The notes beneath the pieces are model-generated. The model was not told where the DNA came from. It was given only the letters and a program-made list of their open reading frames with translations, and did no database searches. Below, one piece after another: positions 50,379-59,720 of a DNA stretch of 64,000 nt (position 1 is its first letter; each line of letters starts with the position of its first letter). Location: positions 1 to 64,000 of the forward strand of contig NZ_CP083567.1 in the NCBI RefSeq assembly GCF_025143985.1, written 5' to 3'. The DNA is from Sulfitobacter sp. W027. GTDB lineage: Bacteria > Pseudomonadota > Alphaproteobacteria > Rhodobacterales > Rhodobacteraceae. Made by a program: the position numbers and the translations under genes.

Positions 50379-50726
50379 GTGCTGAAGGAGCATTCCCAAT
50401 CCGATGCTCTGCTCAAGTTAGCGCTTCGGATCCCTATGCAACGCAACTGGGAAACATTGGTCGGAAAAAGCTGCCGCTTCTTAGATCGGTTGGAAGCTTT
50501 AGATCCGCAAATGATAGAAACTGGAGACTTTTGCGTGCTCGGTACCGAAAGCATCTTGCTGGCACATGGTCCTAGGTTCGATGGTAGCTCTCAGATAGTC
50601 GTTGCAGATTATACGCATATCGGGCGCCGCCTGAGAGCTTTGACGGGAATCTCAATTGGGTCAACATGTATCATTGGTCCGAAAAAATCAGCTACACTTC
50701 ACAGTTCCACGGTAAAGGTGGCATAA
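50379..50726 (+). CDS. Short protein resembling a beta-helix acyltransferase fragment
   Basis: The GTG at 50379 opens 115 codons; an internal ATG at 50436 is a possible start. 'DFCVLGTESILLAHGPRFDG', 'IVVADYTHIGRRLRALTGIS' and 'IGSTCIIGPKKSATLHSS' look like two or three hexapeptide turns, but the protein is too short for a full catalytic trimer subunit. It lies between an acetyltransferase and a flippase gene on the same strand with a 4-bp gap before the flippase. It may be a remnant or a small accessory protein. Confidence 0.4.
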   Translation: MLKEHSQSDALLKLALRIPMQRNWETLVGKSCRFLDRLEALDPQMIETGDFCVLGTESILLAHGPRFDGSSQIVVADYTHIGRRLRALTGISIGSTCIIGPKKSATLHSSTVKVA

Positions 50727-50730
50727 AATC

Positions 50731-52296
50731 GTGAATTCATCTGCAAATCAAAAGACAGAAAATAGCGCAGCAGTGCGGCGCCTTGGGGGGCAAACAACTA
50801 TAGTGATGGGGGGTACAGCCTTTACCTTCATTGTAGGGTTCCCCTTCCAGATCTACCTGGCGAGAGAACTCGGCGCGGCAGGGTTAGGTCTGGTTGGTAT
50901 TGCCGAAGCGCTAGTAATGACGGTCAGTGGACTGCTGGGATTGGGGCTGGCGCCGCTTGCCGTACGATACATTCCGGAATATCTAGTAAGCGGTGCTAGC
51001 CGAGCAATTCGGCAACTTATCATTTTAGGGCTGACCTTGCTGACTGGTCTTGGGGCCATTGGAGCGCTATTGTTGGTGCCTCTAGCGAGCGTCTTGCCAC
51101 AAGCCGTCGGCATAACCCAAGAGATGATGGACTTATTAGTCATTCTGAGCATTCTGCTACCGATATCAATGATTTCTTTCTTTATCGCTCAGGCCCTGAG
51201 GGGATTTCAAGAAATTTGGATGGTAGTTCTATCTACGTCGTTTCTAGCACTTTTAATCAAAGTTATCCTAACTTTCTTTCTGTTTAACGCTAACGGAGCT
51301 TCTCCACAAAATTATGCTTGGGCGATGGTGGGCTCACAGGGTGTAGCAATCCTTCCCATGACTCTGAAATTGTGGCGCCTAGCATCGACCCTTCCACAAG
51401 AAGCCACCCCACTGCCACTTAGCTGGAGGGCAATGACCTCTTTCGCCGGAACCAATTATGCGTCCGGGGCGCTAAACGCGCTTGTAGGGAACCTCGACCG
51501 GATTGTCATCGGCGCGTTGCTCGGCCCTTCAGGGGTTGGGGTGCTGATGGTCGCACGTCAGCTGCAACAATTCCCTACTGTCTTTCATCAGGTTGTGCTG
51601 ACGGTAGTATCGCCCGTCTTTGCCAGGTTGAAAGCCGCAGGGGATGTGTTAGGTTTAGCCCATCAGCTGCATCTCGCTAATGACTGGATTCTACGCATGG
51701 CCGCCGGTCTGATAATCGTTCTAGCGGTGCTGGCCGATCATATTTTGGGGCTGTATGGACCGGACTTCGCCGCCCAAGGAACGCCACTACTACTTTTGAT
51801 GATAGCGACAGTATTGCTAAACCTCGGAACCGGTCCGGTAGGGATTTTGCTAAATATGACAGGTTTGCATGTCGTACTATTTCGGGTCGTTGTTATCACT
51901 TCGGTTACCACCTTCGCAGCCTATTTCTTGTTTATCCCAGTCCTTGGCGTTTCAGGAGCAGGACTGGCAGTTCTGGTGGGAACTGCGATCAACAAGGGAG
52001 GGGCGATTTGGCTGGTAAAAAAACGACTTGGTATATCGTGGTATGATCGACGCTTTCGCGGATGGGTTATACCTTCGATTGCAGCCGCAGCTGTTCTATT
52101 TGCTCTGCGCCCAGTATTCGATGGAATTCAGGGCTTGGGAGCACGAGCCACGCTGCTAATGGTGGTGACAACACTTGCATATTTTGTATTTTTCGGCGTG
52201 AACCTATTGGTTGGGCTGCATGAAGATGATCTCGAAGTAATCGCTGCAATGAGGGCCCGTGTAGCTGCCCTGCGCAACCGTGGGTCTCATTTATGA
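50731..52296 (+). CDS. Wzx-like polysaccharide flippase (second system)
   Basis: This 521-residue protein starts at a GTG and has about 14 hydrophobic segments with the polysaccharide-export flippase pattern 'GGTAFTFIVGFPFQIYLARE', 'ELGAAGLGLVGIAEAL', 'NYASGALNALVGNLDRIVIG' and 'GPSGVGVLMVARQLQQFP'. It would flip the lipid-linked repeat unit of the large locus. It overlaps the sulfotransferase gene by 4 bp. DNA from here to 58.4 kb is clearly less GC-rich than the nonulosonate genes. Confidence 0.88.
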   Translation: MNSSANQKTENSAAVRRLGGQTTIVMGGTAFTFIVGFPFQIYLARELGAAGLGLVGIAEALVMTVSGLLGLGLAPLAVRYIPEYLVSGASRAIRQLIILGLTLLTGLGAIGALLLVPLASVLPQAVGITQEMMDLLVILSILLPISMISFFIAQALRGFQEIWMVVLSTSFLALLIKVILTFFLFNANGASPQNYAWAMVGSQGVAILPMTLKLWRLASTLPQEATPLPLSWRAMTSFAGTNYASGALNALVGNLDRIVIGALLGPSGVGVLMVARQLQQFPTVFHQVVLTVVSPVFARLKAAGDVLGLAHQLHLANDWILRMAAGLIIVLAVLADHILGLYGPDFAAQGTPLLLLMIATVLLNLGTGPVGILLNMTGLHVVLFRVVVITSVTTFAAYFLFIPVLGVSGAGLAVLVGTAINKGGAIWLVKKRLGISWYDRRFRGWVIPSIAAAAVLFALRPVFDGIQGLGARATLLMVVTTLAYFVFFGVNLLVGLHEDDLEVIAAMRARVAALRNRGSHL

Positions 52297-52937
52297 AGGT
52301 GATCAAACAAATGAGGTGTCAATTGGCAGACCTGCGTGGTCGGGGGATATACGCAGGTTGGCCCGACGAACACCAGGCGGTCTTTATCCATTTGCCAAAG
52401 ACAGCCGGCACCTCGGTGTCGCACGCGCTTGGGTTGTCTGCCTCTCGCCACATTCCAGCTGAAGCGTATCGCATGGCCAATCCTAGAAAGTTCGCGAAAT
52501 TCTTCAAATTTGCCTTCGTTCGCAACCCATACGATCGACTTCTTTCGAGTTATGCATTTCTTATGAATGGAGGGATGAATGATGATGACGCGCGCTTCGC
52601 TGCGACACATGTTCAGCCGTTTGGCAGTTTTTCGCAATTTGTCATTGAGGGGCTCGCCTGCAATCCGAAGATCCGCGCGTGGGTACACTTTCGACCGCAG
52701 ACAGATTTTGTTTGCGATCCTGCCGGGTATCACATAATGGATTTCATTGGTCGGTTTGAATGTATTTCCGAAGACTATGAAACGGTCGCTGAACGGATCG
52801 GGGTCTCAGGTGCACTGCCTCGTACAAATCGGTCAAGGCACGGCGATTACCGCGAGGCTTACAACGCAGAATCATTGGATATCGTGCGTCAAATTTATCG
52901 TCGTGATCTGGCCACATTTAGATATGATTTCGGTTAA
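52293..52937 (+). CDS. Sulfotransferase family 2 protein (polysaccharide modification)
   Basis: This 214-residue protein has a textbook PAPS 5'-phosphosulfate loop 'HLPKTAGTSV' (33-42) with the lysine in place, and the 3'-phosphate motif 'RNPYDRLLSSY' (77-87). Within a polysaccharide operon, 3 bp before a glycosyltransferase gene, it probably adds sulfate to the exported polymer. It is more complete in its motifs than the sulfotransferase at 16.6 kb. Confidence 0.87.
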   Translation: MKVIKQMRCQLADLRGRGIYAGWPDEHQAVFIHLPKTAGTSVSHALGLSASRHIPAEAYRMANPRKFAKFFKFAFVRNPYDRLLSSYAFLMNGGMNDDDARFAATHVQPFGSFSQFVIEGLACNPKIRAWVHFRPQTDFVCDPAGYHIMDFIGRFECISEDYETVAERIGVSGALPRTNRSRHGDYREAYNAESLDIVRQIYRRDLATFRYDFG

Positions 52938-52940
52938 TTT

Positions 52941-54116
52941 ATGCGGATTCTTTTCATCTCCGCCTACTGGCCGCGACCAAATCAGCCACATCCAGCTTTC
53001 TTTGAGGTCGATCAACTGCGCGCGCTGGTCGAGAATGGACACCAATTAGATGTCTGGATTTTCACTCCCCCTTGGCGTCGAAAGGCCCCTTTCCTTAGTT
53101 CATTAGAGCTAGGTTTAGATCCTGAGCACGTGCGCCTAAAACAGATCGTGTTGCCACGTCTGCCGGAACTACTGTCACGCGGGCGCTTAGGCACATTAAT
53201 TAACAAACTTGCCTCAGGTCTACGGATGCGCACCTGTCTACGAAAGGTTGAACAAGAGACTGGAGTTTTCAAGGCGGTGATTGTTAACGGGGAACGCTAT
53301 ATCGGGCTGTCAGCGAAACTATGGAACCCAAAAAATACTAGATCTTTAGCTATGATAGTACATGGCGCAGATCCTATTCTGGAACGCTTGTCATCCAAAT
53401 TTGTGAAACGGCACGTCGGGGAGAGCGTTAATCCCGGACTTACTTGTTTGATACTCGTAGGAAATCGGCTGCGCGACTATGCTTTACGGATGGGGTATGC
53501 ACAAGACCGGATCCAAATTATTCCTAACGGATTTCGGCACCCTCAGCTCTCAAGGACAGTTCCAAAGAAGCGGGGAGCCCGGATCAAGATAATCACTGTG
53601 GCCAGGCTCATTAAGGTAAAGGGACTAGATGACGCGATACAGGCTTTAGCTCTGTTGCAGCGCAATCATCCAACGCTTGAATGGAACTTTGACATTCTCG
53701 GTGACGGCCCAGAACGGGCGCCGCTAGTGAACCTGACAGAACAGATGGGTCTTTCGAATCGGGTTCGATTTCATGGCTCCGTCCCTAATAAGACGGTCTT
53801 GCAAGAACTTGAAGGAGCGGACATATTTCTTTTGCCGAGCTGGAACGAAGCTTTTGGCTTAGTTTACTTAGAAGCGATGGCTATGGGCTGCACTGTAATT
53901 GGCTGCTTAGAAAATGGCGCAGCCGACATCTTGACCGATGGGGTCGATGGGCGCCTGGTTCCACCACGCGATGTAGAAAAATTAGCAGAAGTGCTGGGTG
54001 TATTGGCCGCCGATACCAACCAGTGTGAAGCGCTCAGCATTGCGGCCAGAAAAAGCGTCAAGCGGTTCTCTTGGCAAGCAAATGCCGAAGCGATAGTTGA
54101 CGCTCTTAATGGTTAG
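52941..54116 (+). CDS. GT4-family glycosyltransferase
   Basis: This 391-residue protein begins 'MRILFISAYWPRPNQPHPAF', has the C-terminal domain entry 'IKIITVARLIKVKGLDDAIQ', 'FDILGDGPERAPL' and the E-x7-E region 'EAFGLVYLEAMAMGCTVIGC'. It would add one sugar of the repeat unit from a nucleotide sugar. It overlaps the polymerase gene by 8 bp. Confidence 0.92.
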   Translation: MRILFISAYWPRPNQPHPAFFEVDQLRALVENGHQLDVWIFTPPWRRKAPFLSSLELGLDPEHVRLKQIVLPRLPELLSRGRLGTLINKLASGLRMRTCLRKVEQETGVFKAVIVNGERYIGLSAKLWNPKNTRSLAMIVHGADPILERLSSKFVKRHVGESVNPGLTCLILVGNRLRDYALRMGYAQDRIQIIPNGFRHPQLSRTVPKKRGARIKIITVARLIKVKGLDDAIQALALLQRNHPTLEWNFDILGDGPERAPLVNLTEQMGLSNRVRFHGSVPNKTVLQELEGADIFLLPSWNEAFGLVYLEAMAMGCTVIGCLENGAADILTDGVDGRLVPPRDVEKLAEVLGVLAADTNQCEALSIAARKSVKRFSWQANAEAIVDALNG

Positions 54117-55515
54117 ATCACGTTTTTCAATCAAGTTGGATCGTTTTTGGCAAGTTGCATTGCTGGTTATGATCTTGCGCGTATTGTCTGGCCCGACAGG
54201 GTTTCTGGCCTACCTGTTAATTACGTTGTACGGTGTGCGTAGCCCTCGCCACACAATTGAAGCTTTTCTGCTATCGTACTTCCTAACTCTTGCGAACACC
54301 GCACTGTTCGGTGACGTAGCGGATGGCGGTACTGGTCGCTATATTGTGATTTTTGGTTTAACAGGGGCGATGATCGGAAGGTTGTTGCTGTCGAAGAAAG
54401 TTCGTTTTAACCATGCAGTTGTTGCGACGCTTATATTGAGTGGCTATATCGTCTTGCATGGAATCCTATTCAGTGTATTGCCTTCCATTTCGGTTCTAAA
54501 GGGGATGCTTTGGAGCATGGCTATGTTGACGGCGTTGATTTCCTTTTCATCTATGTCGGAAAGTGAGTTTCGGTTGGCGGAACGTCATATTTATAGCTAT
54601 TTAGGTTTTTTAGTGCTGCTCAGCCTACTAATCTATGCAACGATTCCTGCTGGGACTATGTTTCCCTACACATATTTGCGCGGTGTACTTGCGCATTCGC
54701 AAGCTACTGGTGTATTGGCTGCAATGCTGTCAGTTTGGGCATTTTCTCGAATTTTGAGCTCGCCAAGTAATAATATAATGGATGTAGTCCTATTTTTTGG
54801 CTCATTGCTAACCGTATTTCTTTCGGGAACGCGCACGGGTCTTATCAGTGTGGTGTTGTGCCTTACCGTACTCCTGCTAATCAGTAGCGCCCAGGGCCAC
54901 CGCCCTACTCAGCACCTTTTACGGACGTTAAGAAGTTCTGTAGTTAAGGTTGGGTTAGCAATTATAGCGGTAATTGCGGTCACCAATAGCGGAATCCTCT
55001 TGACGGCGGTTAGTAACTTCATTTCAAAAGGCCTTAGCGATCAAAACTTAATAAGTGCGTACGCCGCTTCACGCGGCGAACTAATCGCGACCATGCTGGC
55101 AAACATTGATGCCGACCCATTAGTTGGACTTGGCTTTGGCATTGCTTCTGATCCAAGTTCGATGTTGGTGCAGAAAGTTTTCGGTATTCCCATCAGCGCT
55201 GTTGTTGAAAAGGGTGTAACGCACATTGCCGTGGTTGAAGAACTTGGCTTGATAGGAGCTATATTCGTTCTCTATTGGGTCATGCTAATTTCTTATAAGT
55301 CTCTCGGCGCTCAACTTGCGCAGTTCGGACTTGTCTTAAGCATCGTTCTGCTGAATTTTGGTGAAGCGGCTCTATTCTCCGCTGGCGGAAGCGGACTATT
55401 GCAAATCCTACTTCTTGGCTACGCATCTAATCGCATAAGCTCAGCATGGAGCTCTCGAACGCACCCACCTTCCGCTAGTACATCTCTAAAGCAATTAAGG
55501 CCTAATCCGCGATGA
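54109..55515 (+). CDS. Wzy-like O-antigen/polysaccharide polymerase (second system)
   Basis: I use the ATG at 54109 (8-bp overlap with the upstream stop). The ~468-residue protein has 10-12 hydrophobic segments, a 'FLSGTRTGLISVVLCLTVLL' helix typical of the Wzy_C/O-antigen ligase fold, and a periplasmic loop ('AYAASRGELIATMLANIDAD', 'LVGLGFGIASDPSS') with the basic/acidic residues expected before the last helices. It polymerises repeat units in the periplasm. A WaaL-type ligase cannot be excluded. Confidence 0.8.
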   Translation: MVRSRFSIKLDRFWQVALLVMILRVLSGPTGFLAYLLITLYGVRSPRHTIEAFLLSYFLTLANTALFGDVADGGTGRYIVIFGLTGAMIGRLLLSKKVRFNHAVVATLILSGYIVLHGILFSVLPSISVLKGMLWSMAMLTALISFSSMSESEFRLAERHIYSYLGFLVLLSLLIYATIPAGTMFPYTYLRGVLAHSQATGVLAAMLSVWAFSRILSSPSNNIMDVVLFFGSLLTVFLSGTRTGLISVVLCLTVLLLISSAQGHRPTQHLLRTLRSSVVKVGLAIIAVIAVTNSGILLTAVSNFISKGLSDQNLISAYAASRGELIATMLANIDADPLVGLGFGIASDPSSMLVQKVFGIPISAVVEKGVTHIAVVEELGLIGAIFVLYWVMLISYKSLGAQLAQFGLVLSIVLLNFGEAALFSAGGSGLLQILLLGYASNRISSAWSSRTHPPSASTSLKQLRPNPR

Positions 55516-56651
55516 GGATCTATCTCTGGGAGTATGCAGTCAGCCCCCATTTGGGTAATATTTTAAGCGGCATGGCTGCACTTGGTTATGATACCTATTA
55601 CGTCGTACACTCAGAGACCTATTCGGTTCGCCAGGCCGAGGGCTGGGTATTGCCGGACCTTCCTGGAGTGAAAATCCTGCAGCCGAGAAGTTCTTCTCAG
55701 ATGCATAACATAATTGCATCAGCTTCCCCCGAAGATATCCATATCTGCGCCGGATTACGTGGTAGTGATCACGTGCGATTAGCCACAGCAGCGTTGAGGG
55801 CAGCGGGACGGCGTTTCATTGTTTTTATGGAGACAATCGATGAACGCAGTCCATTAAGCTTTCTAAAACGACCTTTGTACAAAAAGCTTTTCTTCCAAAA
55901 CCGCCTTCAATTGGAGGGTATTCTCGCAGCCGGGGCGGACACTCCGGCTTGGGTGGCGGCGCGAGGCGTGCCGTCGTCAAAGATTTTTAGTTTTGCTTAC
56001 TTTTTGAACGCGCCGCGTGCCGTCAAAAGACGGTCGCGCCCCTTGACCGGCGTACGACTCTTATTTGTTGGTAACCTTATCGCACGCAAGCGTGTTCGTC
56101 TCATTATTGAGGCCCTTCGCTCATTGCCAAATGACGTAACATTAGACATCGTTGGTGATGGACCTCTTCGGGCAAGGCTAGCCGAACTAGGCGAAGCCTA
56201 TGCGCCGGGTCGCGTCATCTTTCACGGAACCCGTCCCATGCCCGAGATAGCCAGCTTCATGGCCTCAGCTGATTGTTTAGTACTTCCCAGCGACCACGAT
56301 GGCTGGGGCGCCGTGATTTCTGAGGCTATGCTTGCAGGGACACCGGTCGTATGTTCAGATCGTTGCGGCGCGAGTGTCATTGTACGTGCCTCCGGCTGCG
56401 GAAAAGTCTTTCAAGCCTTCGCTCGAAACACCTGCGCCGAAGCGCTGAAAACTCAGGTGTCAGCGGGCCCAATTTTTAACCAAGAGCGTGCTGCTCTGTC
56501 CAGTTGGTCTAAGTGCCTCGCTGCTCCGGAGGGCTCACTTTATCTTGACAGGATCGTCAAGCATCTACGTTGTGGCGGTCAACGTCCAATCCCCCCATGG
56601 GCAAAAGCTGGTCGGTTGGACTCCAAACTGAAGTCGAAGGCACTGACTTGA
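55512..56651 (+). CDS. GT4-family glycosyltransferase
   Basis: This 379-residue protein has 'RLLFVGNLIARKRVRLIIEA' and 'LDIVGDGPLRARLAELGEAY', with the catalytic-region 'DGWGAVISEAMLAGTPVVCS' (D-x7-E variant of E-x7-E). Its N-terminal domain starts directly with 'MRIYLWEYAVSPHLGNILSG'. It overlaps the polymerase gene by 4 bp and is followed by a 46-bp gap. Confidence 0.9.
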   Translation: MRIYLWEYAVSPHLGNILSGMAALGYDTYYVVHSETYSVRQAEGWVLPDLPGVKILQPRSSSQMHNIIASASPEDIHICAGLRGSDHVRLATAALRAAGRRFIVFMETIDERSPLSFLKRPLYKKLFFQNRLQLEGILAAGADTPAWVAARGVPSSKIFSFAYFLNAPRAVKRRSRPLTGVRLLFVGNLIARKRVRLIIEALRSLPNDVTLDIVGDGPLRARLAELGEAYAPGRVIFHGTRPMPEIASFMASADCLVLPSDHDGWGAVISEAMLAGTPVVCSDRCGASVIVRASGCGKVFQAFARNTCAEALKTQVSAGPIFNQERAALSSWSKCLAAPEGSLYLDRIVKHLRCGGQRPIPPWAKAGRLDSKLKSKALT

Positions 56652-56697
56652 CCACATTAACAGTTACAAGCGTATTGGGCCAAGTAAGGCGGATTAT

Positions 56698-57831
56698 ATG
56701 ACGATCAATGTCTCCCATACTGTAGCCTCGATTGAAAATCTCGGTTCAGGTGTTACGTACTGCGTTACGAGCTTGTCGGCGGCCCAAGCGAGCCAAGGTC
56801 TCCGCACAGCGGTATATTCCGTTGGCAGTGACCGTTCAGGAAGCATCACGGCGTTTGAGGATCGCCGTTATCCAAATGACTTTGAGGCAGTACCCGTCTT
56901 CCGTAGGTTGGGAGCCTCCCGTGCTATGCGGCGTGCCTTGAACGCAAACAAGCCCGATATTGTTCACGCTCACGGCCTCTGGATGCTCCCAAATACTTAC
57001 CGGGCAAAGGGCGCAGCTCTAGTGATTTCGCCGCATGGTATGCTGACTCCAGTTGCTCTCTCGTTCTCTCCCCGCAAAAAGGCCTTGTTTCGTTTGCTAT
57101 TTCAGAACCGGGCGCTGGCTTCGGCTGCTCTATTCTCTGCCACGGCCGAAAGCGAATACGACGACATTCGAAGTTTTGGCCTATCTCAGCCCGTAGCAGT
57201 CATCCCAAATGGGATCGACCTGCCCGATCTTCCCATTGACAGAACCTGCGTAGATGGTAGGTCGGTTCTCTCTCTCGGGCGCATTCATCCCAAAAAGGGG
57301 CTGGATAAGCTAGTCCGTGCCTGGGCGGCGGTCGAACGGCCCTTCCCCGACTGGGAGCTGCGGATCGTTGGCCCAGACGAGCTCGGACATGCTGCTGAGC
57401 TAAAGGAACTTGTCCGATCGTTAGATCTGAAGAATGTATCGATAGAAGGTGCGGTCTTCGGCCAGGCCAAAACCGAGTTGATGGCTGGAGTGAACCTTTT
57501 CGTACTTCCTTCACGCAGCGAGAATTTCGCAATGACAGTGGCTGAAAGTCTGGCTTTGGGAGTGCCAGTGATCTCGACAAAGGGAGCTCCTTGGGCTGGC
57601 CTTGAGACCCACGGTTGCGGTTGGTGGGTCGACCACGGAGCCGAACCACTTGCAGCCGCATTGCGCTCCGCGATGTCTCAGCCTCTGGAAGGACTCAGGT
57701 CCATGGGTCACAAAGGTCGCGCATGGATGGCGCAAGACTATTCTTGGGAGCGGGTGGCCAATATGACACTTGACACTTACCTATGGGCCCTAGAGGGCGG
57801 AGAACCTCCTGATTTTGTTCGTGCGGATTGA
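56698..57831 (+). CDS. GT4-family glycosyltransferase
   Basis: This 377-residue protein has the donor-domain start 'VLSLGRIHPKKGLDKLVRAW', 'WELRIVGPDELGHAAELKEL' and 'SENFAMTVAESLALGVPVIS' (E-x7-E). The N-terminal acceptor domain includes 'KPDIVHAHGLWMLPN'. Family members with this domain order build exopolysaccharide side chains. It stands 3 bp before the WcaF-like acetyltransferase. Confidence 0.92.
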   Translation: MTINVSHTVASIENLGSGVTYCVTSLSAAQASQGLRTAVYSVGSDRSGSITAFEDRRYPNDFEAVPVFRRLGASRAMRRALNANKPDIVHAHGLWMLPNTYRAKGAALVISPHGMLTPVALSFSPRKKALFRLLFQNRALASAALFSATAESEYDDIRSFGLSQPVAVIPNGIDLPDLPIDRTCVDGRSVLSLGRIHPKKGLDKLVRAWAAVERPFPDWELRIVGPDELGHAAELKELVRSLDLKNVSIEGAVFGQAKTELMAGVNLFVLPSRSENFAMTVAESLALGVPVISTKGAPWAGLETHGCGWWVDHGAEPLAAALRSAMSQPLEGLRSMGHKGRAWMAQDYSWERVANMTLDTYLWALEGGEPPDFVRAD

Positions 57832-57834
57832 ATA

Positions 57835-58401
57835 ATGATTGATGTTGAAGCCAACCGGTCTTCGCGGAAATGGAGCAGACGTGAGCAGATTGGCCGCGCA
57901 CTGTGGGGGCTCGTGCAGCCCCTCTTCTATCTAAGCCCACGACCGGTATGGGGTTGGCGTCGCAACTTGCTAAGGGCATTTGGGGCTCGGGTCGGACGGA
58001 ATGTTCATATCTATCCCAGTGCTCGAATAACGATCCCTTGGAACTTGTATCTGAATGATCAGTGCGCAATTGGCGACGGTGCAATTCTTTATGCTCTGGG
58101 GCCCATTACAGTCGGTCCAAGGGCGACTATTTCGCAGGGTGCGCACCTCTGTGCTGGAACCCATGACATTTCCCGCTCTGACCGGCCGCTTGTAAAGCTT
58201 CCGATTACGATTGGAGCGGACGTCTGGATTGCGGCGGATGCTTTCATCGGCCCGAACGTATATGTTGGGGATAGCGCAATTGTCGGTGCTCGTGCCGTGG
58301 TGATGAAGGATGTCCCAACTGACGCCATTGTCGTCGGGAATCCAGCGCGCGCAATCAGGAAGGACAAACCACGCAAATTAAGCCTCAAACCTGCGACCTA
58401 A
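57835..58401 (+). CDS. WcaF-like hexapeptide acetyltransferase
   Basis: This 188-residue protein has a family-typical N-terminus ('GRALWGLVQPLFYLSPRPVW', 'GWRRNLLRAFGARVG'), helix-turn repeats 'ITIPWNLYLNDQCAIGDGAI' and 'ITVGPRATISQGAHLCAGTH', the catalytic-type histidine in 'CAGTHDIS', and 'DVWIAADAFIGPNVYVGDSA', as in colanic-acid-type acetyltransferase WcaF. It probably acetylates the polysaccharide. Confidence 0.9.
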   Translation: MIDVEANRSSRKWSRREQIGRALWGLVQPLFYLSPRPVWGWRRNLLRAFGARVGRNVHIYPSARITIPWNLYLNDQCAIGDGAILYALGPITVGPRATISQGAHLCAGTHDISRSDRPLVKLPITIGADVWIAADAFIGPNVYVGDSAIVGARAVVMKDVPTDAIVVGNPARAIRKDKPRKLSLKPAT

Positions 58402-58638
58402 TGCGTCAACGGCACTGGGGGTTGTCTGCGTACGTATGTCGGATAAATCTTAACATAACTACTTCAGTGAGGGCGACATCAAACTGATGAGTATATGATT
58501 AGTTCTGAAGTGGCGAATCCCTTATAGGAAAGCCCTTAGTCGCCATTGCCCACAGGCCTGTGTCCTAACCGCATTTCAAACGCCCAATAACGTCCCCTTC
58601 GTACCAGCTAGCTTTAGCCCCTTTACAAAGAGGTCCCT
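58402..58638. other. Intergenic region inside the large polysaccharide locus
   Basis: This is a 237-bp gap, the longest in the locus. It contains a perfect 12-bp palindrome, CACAGGCCTGTG (58551-58562), and an inverted repeat TGGCGA (58511-58516)/TCGCCA (58540-58545). A second promoter for the downstream GT2-gmd-fcl part of the locus may lie here; no clear -35/-10 was assigned. Confidence 0.5.
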
Positions 58639-59547
58639 TTGACCCTTACCGTTGTCATTCTGACCAAGAACGAAGAGCGCCACATTGTTCGTGCGCTTGC
58701 CTCAGTCGCTGCCATTGCGGATACTTGCGTGGTGGTTGACTCTGGGTCGGACGATCGGACAGTCGAACTGGCTGAAGCCGAGGGTGCGAGAACTCTCGTT
58801 CATCCATTTATCACGCAAGCACAGCAGTTCAATTGGGCGATCGACCAGCTTCCGCAGGAGACGGAGTGGATTTTGCGCCTAGATGCAGATGAGATTGTGA
58901 CCACTCATCTAGCGGTTGAAATCTTAGATGGTCTCACCACTCTCCCCCCAGAGACGCTGGGCGTTTACGCTCCTCGCCGCATGCACTTCTTGGGTCGACG
59001 CATAGCTTGGGGGGGGGTCTTTCCAGTCCGCGTATTGCGGCTCTTCCGCCACGGGCATGGACACTGCGAAAACCGATGGATGGACGAGCACATTATTGTA
59101 GACGGTGAGACCGCAAACTTCGCCGGCGAGATTATTGATGACAATTTGAATTCGCTGACTTGGTGGACGGAGAAGCACAATTCCTACGCCAGTAGGGAAG
59201 TGGTTGATATCCTCAACCAGCAGCACAATTTTATGCCGCAAGAAAGCGTCGCCAAGTTGCGCGGCGGTCAGCAAGCAGGGATCAAGCGCTGGATCAAAGA
59301 GTATGTGTACGCACGGCTTCCCGGTGGGTTGAGAGCCTTCGCGTATTTCCTTTATAGGTATGTTTTTCGGTTGGGATTTTTGGACGGCAAAGAGGGCACC
59401 GCGTTCCACGTACTTCAAGGTTTCTGGTATCGGTATCTTGTCGATATGAAACTCCACGAAGTGAACACCTATATGAAACGTAAGAACGTGAAAGTGGAAG
59501 TAGCGATCAAGGATGTTCTCGGCATTGACCTTCACCCTCGTGCCTAA
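58639..59547 (+). CDS. GT2-family glycosyltransferase (WaaE/KdtX-like)
   Basis: A TTG start at 58639 sits behind AGAGG. The 302-residue protein has the GT-A signature 'LTVVILTKNEERHIVRALAS', 'VVVDSGSDDRTVELAEAEGA' and 'WILRLDADEIVTTHL' (DxD), followed by 'RWMDEHIIVDGETANFAGEI', the acceptor-side pattern of the WaaE/KdtX family. A run of 9 G at 59009-59017 is read in frame as part of 'RRIAWGGVFPVRV'. Confidence 0.92.
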   Translation: MTLTVVILTKNEERHIVRALASVAAIADTCVVVDSGSDDRTVELAEAEGARTLVHPFITQAQQFNWAIDQLPQETEWILRLDADEIVTTHLAVEILDGLTTLPPETLGVYAPRRMHFLGRRIAWGGVFPVRVLRLFRHGHGHCENRWMDEHIIVDGETANFAGEIIDDNLNSLTWWTEKHNSYASREVVDILNQQHNFMPQESVAKLRGGQQAGIKRWIKEYVYARLPGGLRAFAYFLYRYVFRLGFLDGKEGTAFHVLQGFWYRYLVDMKLHEVNTYMKRKNVKVEVAIKDVLGIDLHPRA

Positions 59548-59720
59548 AGCGAATGATGCCATCGGCTGAGAACCGGATATTGGGAGGGTCGATATCCGAC
59601 CTTATCGGCGCTTCGGATTTGCGTCGCGCTTGAGATTTCGGTGAAACTCACCATAAGGGGATAGTGCAAACCAAAAAACGGCTGCCTGCAACTTCAATCT
59701 CTAAGAACGGCTTTTACATA

